Positions 55,104-64,000 of a DNA stretch of 64,000 nucleotides are shown here, piece by piece (the stretch's first letter is position 1; the number at the start of each line of letters is the position of its first letter). Both the position numbers and the translations under genes were made by a program. The notes under the pieces were generated by a model. The model did no database searches. It had not been told where the DNA came from and was given only the letters and a program-made list of their open reading frames with translations. The DNA is taken from contig BSWB01000001.1 in assembly GCA_033239125.1 (NCBI GenBank), positions 8,878,501 to 8,942,500 of the forward strand, written 5' to 3'. The DNA comes from Fagopyrum homotropicum (Eukaryota > Streptophyta > Magnoliopsida > Caryophyllales > Polygonaceae).

Positions 55104-57287
55104 TCAAACGTGATGGGAGGTGCCCTCATCCCATACTTCACCTCCATCGTGGGGTGAAGTAAGTAAGTCTATCAAACGCTCCAACAAGTGTAAATGCTCA
55201 TCGGGGAATGAATCGTCTAGGGGTGGGTCGTCCTTCTCGCGTGAAGATGCAGGTAGCCGGATGAGGTGATCCGCAACAGAATTTTCGGATCCCTTCTTAT
55301 CGCGGATCTCTAGATCAAACTCTTGAAGCAAGAGAATCCATTGAATAAGGCGTGGCTTGACATCTTTTTTAGCCAACAAGTAACGGATGGCTGCATGGTC
55401 GGTGTAGACAATGACTTTCGCCCCTACTAAATAGGAACGAAACTTCTCGAAAGCATATACAACCGCCAATAATTCCTTCTCGGTGGTAGTGTAGTTGCGT
55501 TGTGCTACATCTAGCGTCTTGCTAGCATAGTAAATGGCGGTGGTCCGTCCATCCTTCTTCTGTCCAAGCACCGCTCCTACGGCTACATCACTAGCGTCGC
55601 ACATGATCTCAAAGGGCAAGGTCCAATCCGGAGGCTGGATAATGGGAGCGGAGATCAACGCTTCCTTAATCTTGTAAAAAGCATCAAGACACTCCTGCGA
55701 AAACTCAAAAACAACATCTTTATTCAAGAGGTTAGTTAGAGGTTTAGAAATCTTAGAGAAGTCCTTGATGAATCTCCTGTAGAAACCTGCATGCCCGAGA
55801 AAACTCCTCACACCTTTAACAGAACAAGGGGGAGGGATTTTCTCAATAGTCTCGATCTTAGCGCGATCGACCTCAATGCCTCGATTAGAAACGAGGTGTC
55901 CTAGCACAATGCCTTCATTAACCATAAAATGACACTTCTCCCAATTCAAAACAAGATTAGTATCTTCACATCTTTTAAGCACTAGAGAAAGGTTAGATAG
56001 GCAATCATCAAAAGAGGAACCATATACAGAAAAATCATCCATAAATACCTCCATGATCTCCTCTATGTACTCGAAAAAGATAGCCATCATGCATCGCTGG
56101 AAGGTAGCGGGTGCATTGCACAATCCAAATGGCATCCTCCTATAAGCAAATGTCCCCCATGGACAAGTGAAAGTGGTCTTCTCCTGATCATCCGGATGGA
56201 TAGGAATCTGGAAGAATCCACTATAACCGTCTAAGTAGCAAAAGTGTGAATGCTGGGCCAACCGCTCGAGCATTTAATCAATGAAGGAAAGTGGAAAATG
56301 GTCCTTCCATGTGGCCGTATTCAGCTTCCTATAATCGATGCAAACCCTCCAGCCCGTAACGGTCCTAGTTGGGATCAACTCGTTGTTCTTATTTGTTACA
56401 ACGGTCATCCCTCCTTTCTTCGGAACTACATGCACCGGGCTAACCCACTTGCTGTCCGAGATAGGGTATATGATACCTGCATCCAACAACGTAAGAACTT
56501 CTTTCTCCACAACCTCTTTCATGATCGGATTTAACCGTCTTTGAGGTTCCCGTGAAGTCTTATGATCATCCTCCATTAAAATTCTATGCATGCAGAAAGA
56601 GGGCTTAATGCCAATAAGATCATCTATAGTATAACCCAAAGCCTTTTGATGCTTTCTCAGGGCATGCATGAGTTTAGACAATTCAGTTTCGGAGAGGGAA
56701 GCACTAACAATAACGGGATAAGTGGAATCCGGTCCAAGAAAGACATACCTCAAGTGATTTGGGAGTTGTTTAAGCTCCACAACTGGGGGTGCTTTCTGAG
56801 GGGGATCCTTGCTTCCTTCTTCCAGTGGAGTAGATCCAGAAACTGGACTTTCTGCAGTCTCAGTTGACATCATCTCGCCATCGACCTCGGTCGAGGCGCA
56901 GAGGCGTTGACCGAGATGTTCTTCAGTCGCCTCACTCAGTCCAGAAAGTGCCTCGGTCGAGGTACTGTAACTGGAACCGAAACTGGAGATCTTCGTCTCC
57001 TGGATTAGCTTCTCAGTTTTAGCTCCTGGATCTTCTTCCAGTGCTTTTAAGCTCCGTATATCTGCATCACAAGAAGCATCTATACCTTCCTCCATTAAAC
57101 TGAAGCTAATAACTCTTTTGAGTGGATCGTTAATAAGGATAGAGCTCACTAATTCTCTTGATTCTTCTTCATCGTAGATGTTGAAGATATCATTGCTCAG
57201 CTGCTCCCCTTTCATGGCTGCAAGTAATGCGAACTCCACCTCATCGCCGCCAATGTTGAATTTCAACTTGGCGTTCTTGAAATCCAC
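55104..57287 (-). pseudogene. Athila-like pol: reverse transcriptase and RNase H, one nonsense codon, no integrase
   Basis: In order on the - strand: linker with ctcggtcgag-derived codons (about 56950-56870); RT from RRLNPIMKEVVEKEVLTLLD (about 56535) through VSPVHVVPKKGG, WRVCIDYRKLN and FPLSFID. A TAA at 56274-56276 stands where glutamine (FIDQM) is usual. It then resumes MLERLAQHSHFCYLDGYSGF, RMPFGLCNAPATFQRCM, VFMDDFSVYG (catalytic DD) and LGHAGFYRRFIKDFS. RNase H: FEIMCDASDVAVGAVLG, TTEKELLAVVYAFEKFRSYL, VIVYTDHAAIRYLL. It ends soon after; HHCC, the DDE core and all other integrase parts are absent. Needs a helper for integration. Confidence 0.93.
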
Positions 57288-57304
57288 GTTGCAACCCGAA
57301 GTTG

Positions 57305-58640
57305 CTAGAAATGGCCTCCCGAGAATAATAGGAACAGGATAATCTGCGGGAATGTCAAGTACAACAAATCTATAGGTAAGTAGAAGTTACCTAACTTGAC
57401 CGGAACGTCCTCCAAGATGCCCACGGGATGGGTGATGGAGCGATCCGCCATATAAAGTCGAATCTTGACCGGCTTGGGCTCTCCAAGTCCGATCTTCACA
57501 CATAGCTCCAGCGGGATGATGCTCACTCTGGCTCCTAGATCACAAAGGGCTTCACAAGTGACATCCCCAACTTGAATGGGAATGCAAAATGAGCCGGGAT
57601 CTCTCAATTTAGGTGGCATCTTCTCCTTCATGATTTGAATGAGCTCCGAGGATTTATATGTCATCCTAACTTCACCAAAGTCTTCCAATTTCCTTTTCCT
57701 TGATAGGATCTCCTTTAAGAACTTCCCATAGGCGGGCATTCCTAGAATAGCATCAAGGAAAGGAATGTTAATATGCAGTTTATTCATCAAGTCAAGGAAC
57801 TTACCAAAGTGCTTGTCTAGATGTGCTCTGGCCCTTGACTGGGGGAATGGAAGTGGTGGTTTGTATGCAGGAAGTGGAACATAAACTTCAGTTTTCCCCT
57901 CCGCTTTCTGTGGCTCCACCTCGGTTGGCATCTCGGTCGAAGTGTTCTTCGACTGCATCTGGACCGAGGTGGTCTTCGTCGGTACTGGTACCGACCGAGG
58001 CACTGGATCTGCAGTCTTCAGTCCACACCTCGTAGTTATGGCCATTATCTGGCCCTTAGGGTTGCTCTCCGTCCTTGCTGGAAGCTTCCCTGGATCTCTT
58101 GGCGCTTCATTCGCCCTACTAGCAAGTTGTTGTTCAAAGGCTTTTTGGGCCTTCGAAAATGAAGTCATAGAAGTCTCCATAGCATTGAGCTTGATCAAGA
58201 TAGCCTCCAGAACTGTGTCTTTCTTTTCTGGCTGAGACGAACTTGATCCTTGCCCCTGGCTCTTTAATGGAGTAGAAGAAGAATAAGGGGAAGAGAGGAA
58301 AGGGTTAGAGGAATCGTTAGAGTTGGAGTTTGAATGATTGTTACCATAATTTTGGTTGTTCGCCCTCCAATTGTTGCTATTGGATCCTCTATTGTTGTTG
58401 TTGTTGTAGTTGTTGTTCCGGGAACCGTTGTTGTTGTTACGGTATCCATTGTTGTTGTTCCTTTGTCCTTGCTCTTCCTTCTTGGTTTGAGCAACCAAGA
58501 GTTCCTTCAATTGCTTCACGTTATTCTTCAAAGACGTGAGTTGATTGTTGTTGGGCTGAGTTTCTTGGAAGTTAACTCTTTTAATTCCACCTTCAGCTCC
58601 TTGGTGGGTGTACTTCTCCATATGCAAAGCTTGCTTCTCG
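57305..58640 (-). pseudogene. Athila-like gag C-terminal part and protease, frameshifted
   Basis: The open frame 58627-57305 has an Asn-rich linker (RNNNNGYRNNNNGSRNNN), QKAFEQQLASRANE, PFPQSRARAHLDKHFGKFLD, INIPFLDAILGMPAYGKFLK, and a protease with CDLGARVSIIPLELC (DLGAS is usual; here R follows A) and MADRSITHPVGILEDVPVKLG. A one-base loss near 57370 (in gattt) moves the frame; the sequence continues correctly in the frame of pol. Gag and pol would otherwise form one polyprotein. No classic CCHC knuckle is seen. Confidence 0.9.
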
Positions 58641-58658
58641 ATGAAGTCCCAAGCTTTG

Positions 58659-58967
58659 TCACGTCTTTGAAGAACAAGGACAAAGCTTGTAAAGCTGGTC
58701 TCGTAAAGCTGCCATATCAGCTTTGATCGCTTCAGTCCTGGTGCGAGTTTCTTCTCTTTCTTGCCTCAATTCTTCCCTGCTGAGGCGTAGCAGCTCTAGC
58801 GCCTCTTTCAACTCGGCCTCAAGATCGCGATTGTCTTGGTGGGCCATCTTCGCTTCTCTTAAGCGTCGCTTGTATGTCTTTTCTGGTTCGGGATTGTAAG
58901 GAACGATTTCCTTCCCAGTGCGGGTTCTTCGCATAAACCTAAGAAAGAACCTGCAAAAGTCACTCAA
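58659..58967 (-). pseudogene. Athila-like gag N-terminus
   Basis: A short frame with MRRTRTGKEIVPYNPEPEKT (from about 58931) followed by a coiled-coil-like stretch (LEAELKEALELLRLSREELRQ). It then breaks near 58670, after which sequence from the far end of gag follows (RDKAWDFIEKQALHMEKYTHQ). The retrotransposon gag core between them is missing, apparently by internal deletion near the inverted caagctttgtc/gacaaagcttg pair. Confidence 0.75.
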
Positions 58968-59039
58968 GTAGAGTGGTTAGAAGACACGGGGGCAAGTGCC
59001 CCAAGAGCAGACCGTAACCGGCTCGGTCTAGACCAAGTT

Positions 59040-59055
59040 CCCGGCAACGGCGCCA
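59040..59055 (-). promoter_or_regulatory. Primer-binding site, tRNA-Asp type
   Basis: The + strand cccggcaacggcgcca is the 3' end of plant tRNA-Asp including CCA. On the element's strand it reads tggcgccgttgccggg, the known Athila-type PBS, six bases from the LTR. Confidence 0.9.
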
Positions 59056-59061
59056 AAAACT

Positions 59062-60816
59062 TGTTCGCTCCAAACGGTGTGTGCAAGCTTTAAATTTATA
59101 ACCCTAGACGTAAGCTTAAAACAAGGATGCGAACCCGCAGTGTACGGGTCAATCGTAGTAAAAAGCAAGGAATTCCAGGGGTCGATCACAGGGACTTAGT
59201 GAAACAAAGTCCAATTACGGTATGCTTATGTGTAAATACTAACCACAAAAGGTAATTAAAACAATCAAAGATGATATAGAAGTCAATAAAGGAAACATGC
59301 AATTCTAGGGATTAAAGCATCTAGTTGTGGTTCCAACTCAAGATCTAAAGATAAGCGGACAAAGCTGAGGTTTTTGCATAGGGAAGGTGTTACTAAAGTG
59401 GAATAGATCACCGGGTAAGTCTCACTACTCACTAATCCAAAACCGTAACTCCTATTACCGGGTAAGTCTCAAGGAATTAAGATAAAGAACTATAACCTCA
59501 AATTAACACACCATCAAAGGGAATAGAATCAACCTTTACCGGGTAAGTCTCAGGCTAACTCACAAAGATGGGATGAAAGCACACTCAAACCCCAATAAAG
59601 GACAAACCTTTATTACCTAAACTTATGATCTTAGGTAAACAAACTAAGGAATTACCGGGTAAGTCTCATCCTAGGCTTGCATTGGACCAGGAAAGGTGTA
59701 ATAAGAATAGGATTTGGCAAACTATAACACTTAACTCTCAGTTTAGGATCAGATAAGTCACCTCGGTCAGCCCAATTCCACCCCGGCCGAGATGTTCATC
59801 GACTCAGCGAGATGCTTAGGGTTAAGGTTAAAGACTCGAACTTTCAGGGTCCTACTGTGATTAAGATCATTCTATCATTGTTTTTCCCACAACCTTCAGC
59901 CAATCACCCTAGAATCACACAAGGAAATTAGCCACTCATCATCATGAAAGCAATAATCAAATATATGGGAAGAAGGTGAATATTTGAACAAGAAGAATTT
60001 AATGAAAAGACTTCAATAACTGAATCAAATATCACAACAAAAGCGTTCCTTGGATAAAAATCCAGCAAGGCAAGACAACAAGGAAGGGAATCTAAGATAA
60101 TCTTACAAAAACCCTTCAAAAGCTATAAAAGCTATAGACTTCAATCTTCCTTCAACCTTCAAAAAGGTTCTTCAATTCTCCCAACTGGAGTATGCGGATG
60201 TATGCAGCGTGTTTTTCGGTGTAAGTGGGATGTCGGATTTGTGGAAATCCAACCCTTTTTATAGGAAAATAATCCTCCAAAGATAAGATATCTTAGAAAG
60301 ATCTCTTCCCATAAAAATAGGTAAAATATATGATCTAGTATATCTTCTTCCTTCCAGGAGCCAAGCCCAAAAATATAAGATCTCTTTCCAAAGATAAAAG
60401 ATCTCAGCCAAGAATAAAATATTCCCGCCGTGTCCCAGGTGTTCGCCTCGGTCGAGTCGAATTCTCTGGATCACCTCGGTCGAGGTAAATCTGTGGTCAA
60501 CCGAGGTGAGTCACAACTGAATGTGAAATCTCTCAGATCTGGTCCAAAGTGAATCTCTAATCCATGGCTATGCTTCCTGGATGGTTCCTTATGTTCCTGA
60601 ATGTAGCTCTAATGACTCCATATCTCCTTTTGCTCCTTTTTGATGCAAAACGTGCCATTTTACCTACGATTACAACAAAACCAGGTGTAGACCTCGATTC
60701 CCGCAAAGGTAGATGAAATGGTAATATAATCACATATTATACATACAAACATGCAGATTATTGAAGATAAAACGTCCAAACAAACCCCAAAATATAGACT
60801 ATAATTCATGCTATCA
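59062..60816 (-). repeat. Athila-like 5' LTR (1,755 bp)
   Basis: Matches 46137-47892 with about 20 substitutions and one indel seen by eye. It contains the element's promoter in principle; I do not assign a TATA box. Confidence 0.95.
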
Positions 60817-60821
60817 CACCC
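60817..60821. repeat. TSD of the Athila-like element, right
   Basis: CACCC, identical to 46132-46136. Confidence 0.9.
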
Positions 60822-61567
60822 TACCAGATCACTCAGCAACGCCTAACCTGTAAACAACTACAAAACGTTATGAAAATATGTGACACGAGGACCGATACAT
60901 TCTCGCCTCTGAGTGCTATATCCAGCTGCACGAGTATCGGTCACACAATCCGTGTACCCTATGGGAGTGGGTTGCGCCCTTCTTGTAAACCAGTCTGGCC
61001 CGACATCAGAGAACCTCCTAGACTCCACGGCGGGATGAAAGGGAAAGGTTATCACAGCCACGCAGTGGGGCAGTCAATAGAACATAGGTCGATAAAAAGA
61101 CAAGTCATGCTATCGTAGCAAACATATAAAGTACACACCACTCATGCAAACACCTAATATAGGGATGGTAGTTAAGTAAGTCCTACGGACTTACCTCAAC
61201 TTCGATCAAACTCAACCAGGATCACCTCTACACTAGAGGGACAACACATCCTATAAACAAGGCACAAAGAGATATATCAAACTCCCAACAACACAAGGGT
61301 CACACCTAGACCCAAAGGGATCCATGAGGATCATACTCAACCTCACAACCTCAAAAACATCAACCTAAGTCCTTAAAGCCGTACAAGGCATAAACCGATC
61401 ATAACCTCAACCAAACACATCCTCCCACATCTAGCATGATCCTATACACTCATACTAGGAAAGGAGGGAACAAAGGCATCCTAAAGGAGGCCTAGAAGCA
61501 ACACACACCTACAGAACCAAGTGCAACACCAAGCTGGTGCAGGTGGCCGTAGGGGCGGCTAGGAGAT

Positions 61568-61672
61568 GGCACAGGGGCGGTCCACTGCTGGCGCAGGGGC
61601 GGTCCACTGCTGGCGCAGGGGCGGTCCACTGCTGGCGCAGGGGCGGTCCAGGAATGGCGCAGGGGCGGCTGG
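61568..61672. repeat. 22-bp minisatellite in the outer solo LTR
   Basis: Four full units starting ggcgcaggggcggtccactg (first with one change, fourth with a variant end) and a partial fifth. Related gcaggggcgg/ggcgcagg words recur at 62230-62290. Confidence 0.9.
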
Positions 61673-62349
61673 TGTGTAGAGACACACCACTTCAGCCTCT
61701 TCTTCACTCTTTTCTTCAATTCCTTCACTTCTTCGTCCAACACCCATACATACAGAAACATACATACATATACATCAATATAAACCACCAATTAAGGCTG
61801 GAACAAGATCCAAACCTAAGGATCTAAGCTAGGCTAAGGAAAAAGGGAAAAGATGAGGAGAATAAGAAAGAAAGAGGGGAAACCATAGAAGCTTACCCAA
61901 GCTGAGCTTCCTAGGAGATCAGCACCACTCCAATACAACCTCAAGCTGGCTCACAAGCTTAGCAACAACAACCATCAACCACAGCAAGCAAAGCCAAGCT
62001 CACAAGCACACAAACTCACTCAAACTCCAACAAGGATCAAGAAGAGATCCAAGGGAAGAGAGGAAAAGAAGAAGAGCGTAGGGAGAGGTGGAGCATGAGA
62101 GAGAGAGGTAACCCTCATCTGGAGGAGAAGAAGATATATATATATATAAGGTGGTGAAAGAGTAAAGCACGGGTCAAAGGAGTCAAAGAAGACGGCTGCA
62201 GCACACAGAGCCGCGGGGGAGGGCTATGTGAGCTGCAGGGGCGGGCTCTACCAGGCGCAGGGCGCCCCCTGGGTCACGCAGAGGCGGCTCACGCACAATC
62301 TTGGCCCCTTTGCACCCTCTCTCAACAGCTCAGCAACTAGGCTCTTACA

Positions 62350-62579
62350 TCTCCCACGCTTTGTTCATTACTAAGGAAAATTTGGAGACAAAGCTCCATT
62401 TTACAATGCGGGGTAAAACGATTACTGCAAATCAAAGAAAGACCATGGTACTGCAGTACCTTACTGATGACTCTATGACAACACAAGATTAATAAAACCT
62501 GAACAACAAACAATAAAAGACTCCGCAAAGTGGATAGACCTAGGTGAACACTAGATTTCCGCAAAAGATAGGCTACCAT
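62350..62579. other. Short stretch between the solo LTR and the LINE ORF1
   Basis: An 80-codon - strand frame (62579-62337) with no known similarity. The sequence up to 62349 belongs to the LTR. Nothing else is recognised. Confidence 0.35.
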
Positions 62580-64000
62580 GGTGATTAGTTAAATTCTTGC
62601 TTCTTTATTCCCTTTAGTGTGGAGGATGCCGTATCTTCACCTCCCTCTTGCCTCTTCCCTAGGCTAGAGTCAGAGTTTCGGGAATGCTGATTAACTTCCT
62701 TAGCATCCATCAGTTTATTAACAGTGTTGTTAGTTTCAATAGAGTGAAAGGAACTCTCCGATGCAATAGTCCTAAGCTACTCTGGAATATTGTCATCCTT
62801 AAACAGTAAGGCAGTGAACTCTGCAACAATCAGCTCATCATCAGGGATCTCGTCTTGCTCATCATCTTCATTCAGTTGTTTCTCTATCTCAGTTGTTCTT
62901 GCTTTGACCTCCTCCTCCTCCTCCATAGGGATGGTAAGGGGGGGGCATAGCCAGTGAATCTACTTCAGATTTATCATCATTAGGGAGAGAACCCTCAGCC
63001 AAATCATCATTGGGTTTGTTTTGCTCTAATTTTTCATCACTTTTAGAAGCATTATGCTGTTGTATTTCCTCCTTATCATTGACACTGTTTTCCTCCTTAG
63101 CACCTTGGTTCTCATTCTCTTCAACCTGTTGTTTCAAGCTTTCCTTTGAACTTAGGGAAGAATCTTCATCATTAGAATTAGTAAGGCCGTATTGAGCTGA
63201 GAGATATGGCCTCACCTATTCTTTTGTTCATTATTAGTCTTGTTTTTCCCCACTTTGGTCCATTCTTTTCTTCCAAATCCTCTACAACCTTTTCTTTTTT
63301 CTCGTGATATTCTCTAAAGATTCTAAATGGCTTGTTTCTAACTCCCCTCATAAGACATTTATCATAGGAGTGATCCCTATTCGCACAAAAACCGCATCCC
63401 CTAAAAAAGTCTTCATACCAAATCGGAAAGTCTCTAACTTTCTCATCTTCATCCGAGATTGGGACTTTCTTCTTTCTACCTCCAACCACATCTCGGTTAA
63501 TACAAATTCGATTCAAATTTACCCCCTTGCCTCTTTCGGAAAAAGAGTCAAGTTTAATAAACTTCCCCTCTTTGTTTTCTTCTATGATGATTTTAATCGC
63601 TTCCTTGTTAACGTATTCTAGTGGGATTTTTGGAATCCTAATCCACATATACGCTATCGTGTTCCTCTCAAAGAAAGTGTTAAAATTTTATTTTCATGAT
63701 TTCAAAATAATCAAGTGGCCAAAGATGTGGAATGGTCTTGCCTCCCAAATGGCTTTTCTATCATTATGGTTGGAAAAGTTTACTTCAAACCAGTGGTTAG
63801 GCTTTGCGAAGATCCTAACATCACCCTTTACTTTTTTCTATTTATGGAGTAATTTTGTTCTTCGTTTTGCAATTTCAATTGGTTCACCTAGTATACATCC
63901 CATCAGGGTCGTCTCCTTTTGTTTTTGAAAATTGTTTTTCACCTTAGATAAACTACTAAGATAATCCGCAAGAGCAGAATTCTTAGAAGACTCACCTTTA
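62580..64000 (-). pseudogene. LINE ORF1 (DUF4283 and zinc knuckle), truncated by window end
   Basis: On the - strand: DUF4283 pieces with KKVKGDVRIFAKPNHWFEV and IWEARPFHIFGHLII (about 63840-63720), and WIRIPKIPLEYVNKEAI (about 63645). Then a CX2CX4HX4C knuckle, CGFCANRDHSYDKC (about 63395), and a long acidic, low-complexity tail (63215-62590). Lesions: stops near 63700, a frame change near 63200, a frame change at a run of eight G (62938-62945), and a TAG near 62780; the last frame ends with TAA near 62590. It may be ORF1 of the LINE whose ORF2 lies at 40.2-44.3 kb, separated by the nest; not proven. Confidence 0.8.

Larger units (their letters stand above)
46137..60816 (-). mobile_element. 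Athila-like Ty3 LTR retrotransposon, internally deleted, carrying a hAT insertion
   Basis: The element reads on the - strand: 5' LTR 60816-59062, PBS, gag, protease, RT, RNase H, a 3' ORF of Athila type, PPT, 3' LTR 47892-46137, with TSD CACCC. Without the hAT it is about 11.1 kb. By eye the LTRs differ at about 20 substitutions and one indel over 1,755 bp (about 1.1%), so insertion is recent. The gag core and the whole integrase are missing, so it needs a helper element. A scattered CACCTCG-GT-CGAGGTG motif runs through it. Confidence 0.93.
45846..62349. mobile_element. Solo LTR split by the Athila-like element
   Basis: It starts TGTAACACCCCAAATC (45846), is interrupted at 46136/60817, and ends ...GGCTCTTACA (62349). 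The LTR is about 1.8 kb once the insertion is removed. Flanks TCTCA (45841-45845) and TCTCC (62350-62354) match at four of five bases. It contains the 22-bp minisatellite at 61568-61672. No internal domain is seen, so it is a solo LTR, probably Ty3-type by its TGTAACACCC start. It is the outermost layer of the nest. Confidence 0.65.

Noticed and set aside
59040..59055. Perfect 3' end of tRNA-Asp
   Set aside because: Only the last 16 bases are present, directly next to an LTR. It is the primer-binding site, not a tRNA gene.
61568..61672. Array of regular repeats, CRISPR-like at first sight
   Set aside because: Units are head-to-tail without spacers, inside a plant LTR. It is a minisatellite.

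Overview
The window is nuclear DNA from a flowering plant, probably a eudicot. It is AT-rich, carries one intron-containing host gene of a plant O-fucosyltransferase family, and is otherwise filled with plant transposon types: Ty3/Athila, Ty1/copia, L1-like LINEs with DUF4283-type ORF1, hAT, Tourist-like MITEs and a SINE. I cannot name the species.

Layout. 1-5 kb holds a LINE endonuclease scrap, a TIR element with a nested solo LTR (978 bp, TSD GTTTG), and a Ty1/copia integrase remnant. 6.8-8.7 kb is a 5'-truncated LINE with a 17-bp target-site duplication (TSD). 10.4-16.2 kb holds a SINE and a near full-length 5.5-kb LINE at the same target, giving three copies of one TSD. That LINE's ORF2 is a single frame broken only by three TAG codons. 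16-27.8 kb is non-coding AT-rich DNA with MITEs, small retroposons and inverted repeats.

27.8-31.9 kb is the only convincing host gene: an 8-exon O-fucosyltransferase-like gene on the + strand, predicted 516 aa, with one GC-AG intron. 32-36.8 kb is repeat-rich and includes a small element built from the same palindromes found at the ends of the hAT element further on. 36.8-38.4 kb is the 5' part of a decayed copia element (LTR, PBS, gag) cut by another insertion. 40.2-44.7 kb is a decayed LINE on the - strand. 44.8-45.8 kb holds fragments of an unidentified gene with an internal duplication.

45.8-62.3 kb is a three-level nest. A solo LTR (TSD TCTCA/TCTCC) is split by a 14.7-kb Athila-like Ty3 element (TSD CACCC, tRNA-Asp-type PBS, LTRs about 1% different). 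That element is in turn split by a 3,558-bp hAT transposon (8-bp TSD gtgacaag) with an intact 696-aa transposase. The window ends in a LINE ORF1 remnant (62.6-64 kb).

Most noteworthy are: (i) the hAT element, apparently complete, whose promoter holds two back-to-back matches to the mitosis-specific MSA/Myb3R element inside a run of three hairpins; (ii) a short inverted-repeat motif, CACCTCG-GT-CGAGGTG and its half-sites, scattered through LTRs, untranslated and coding-linker parts of the Athila element; (iii) the LINE with three TAG codons at apparent tryptophan positions; (iv) a SINE and a LINE sharing one insertion site.
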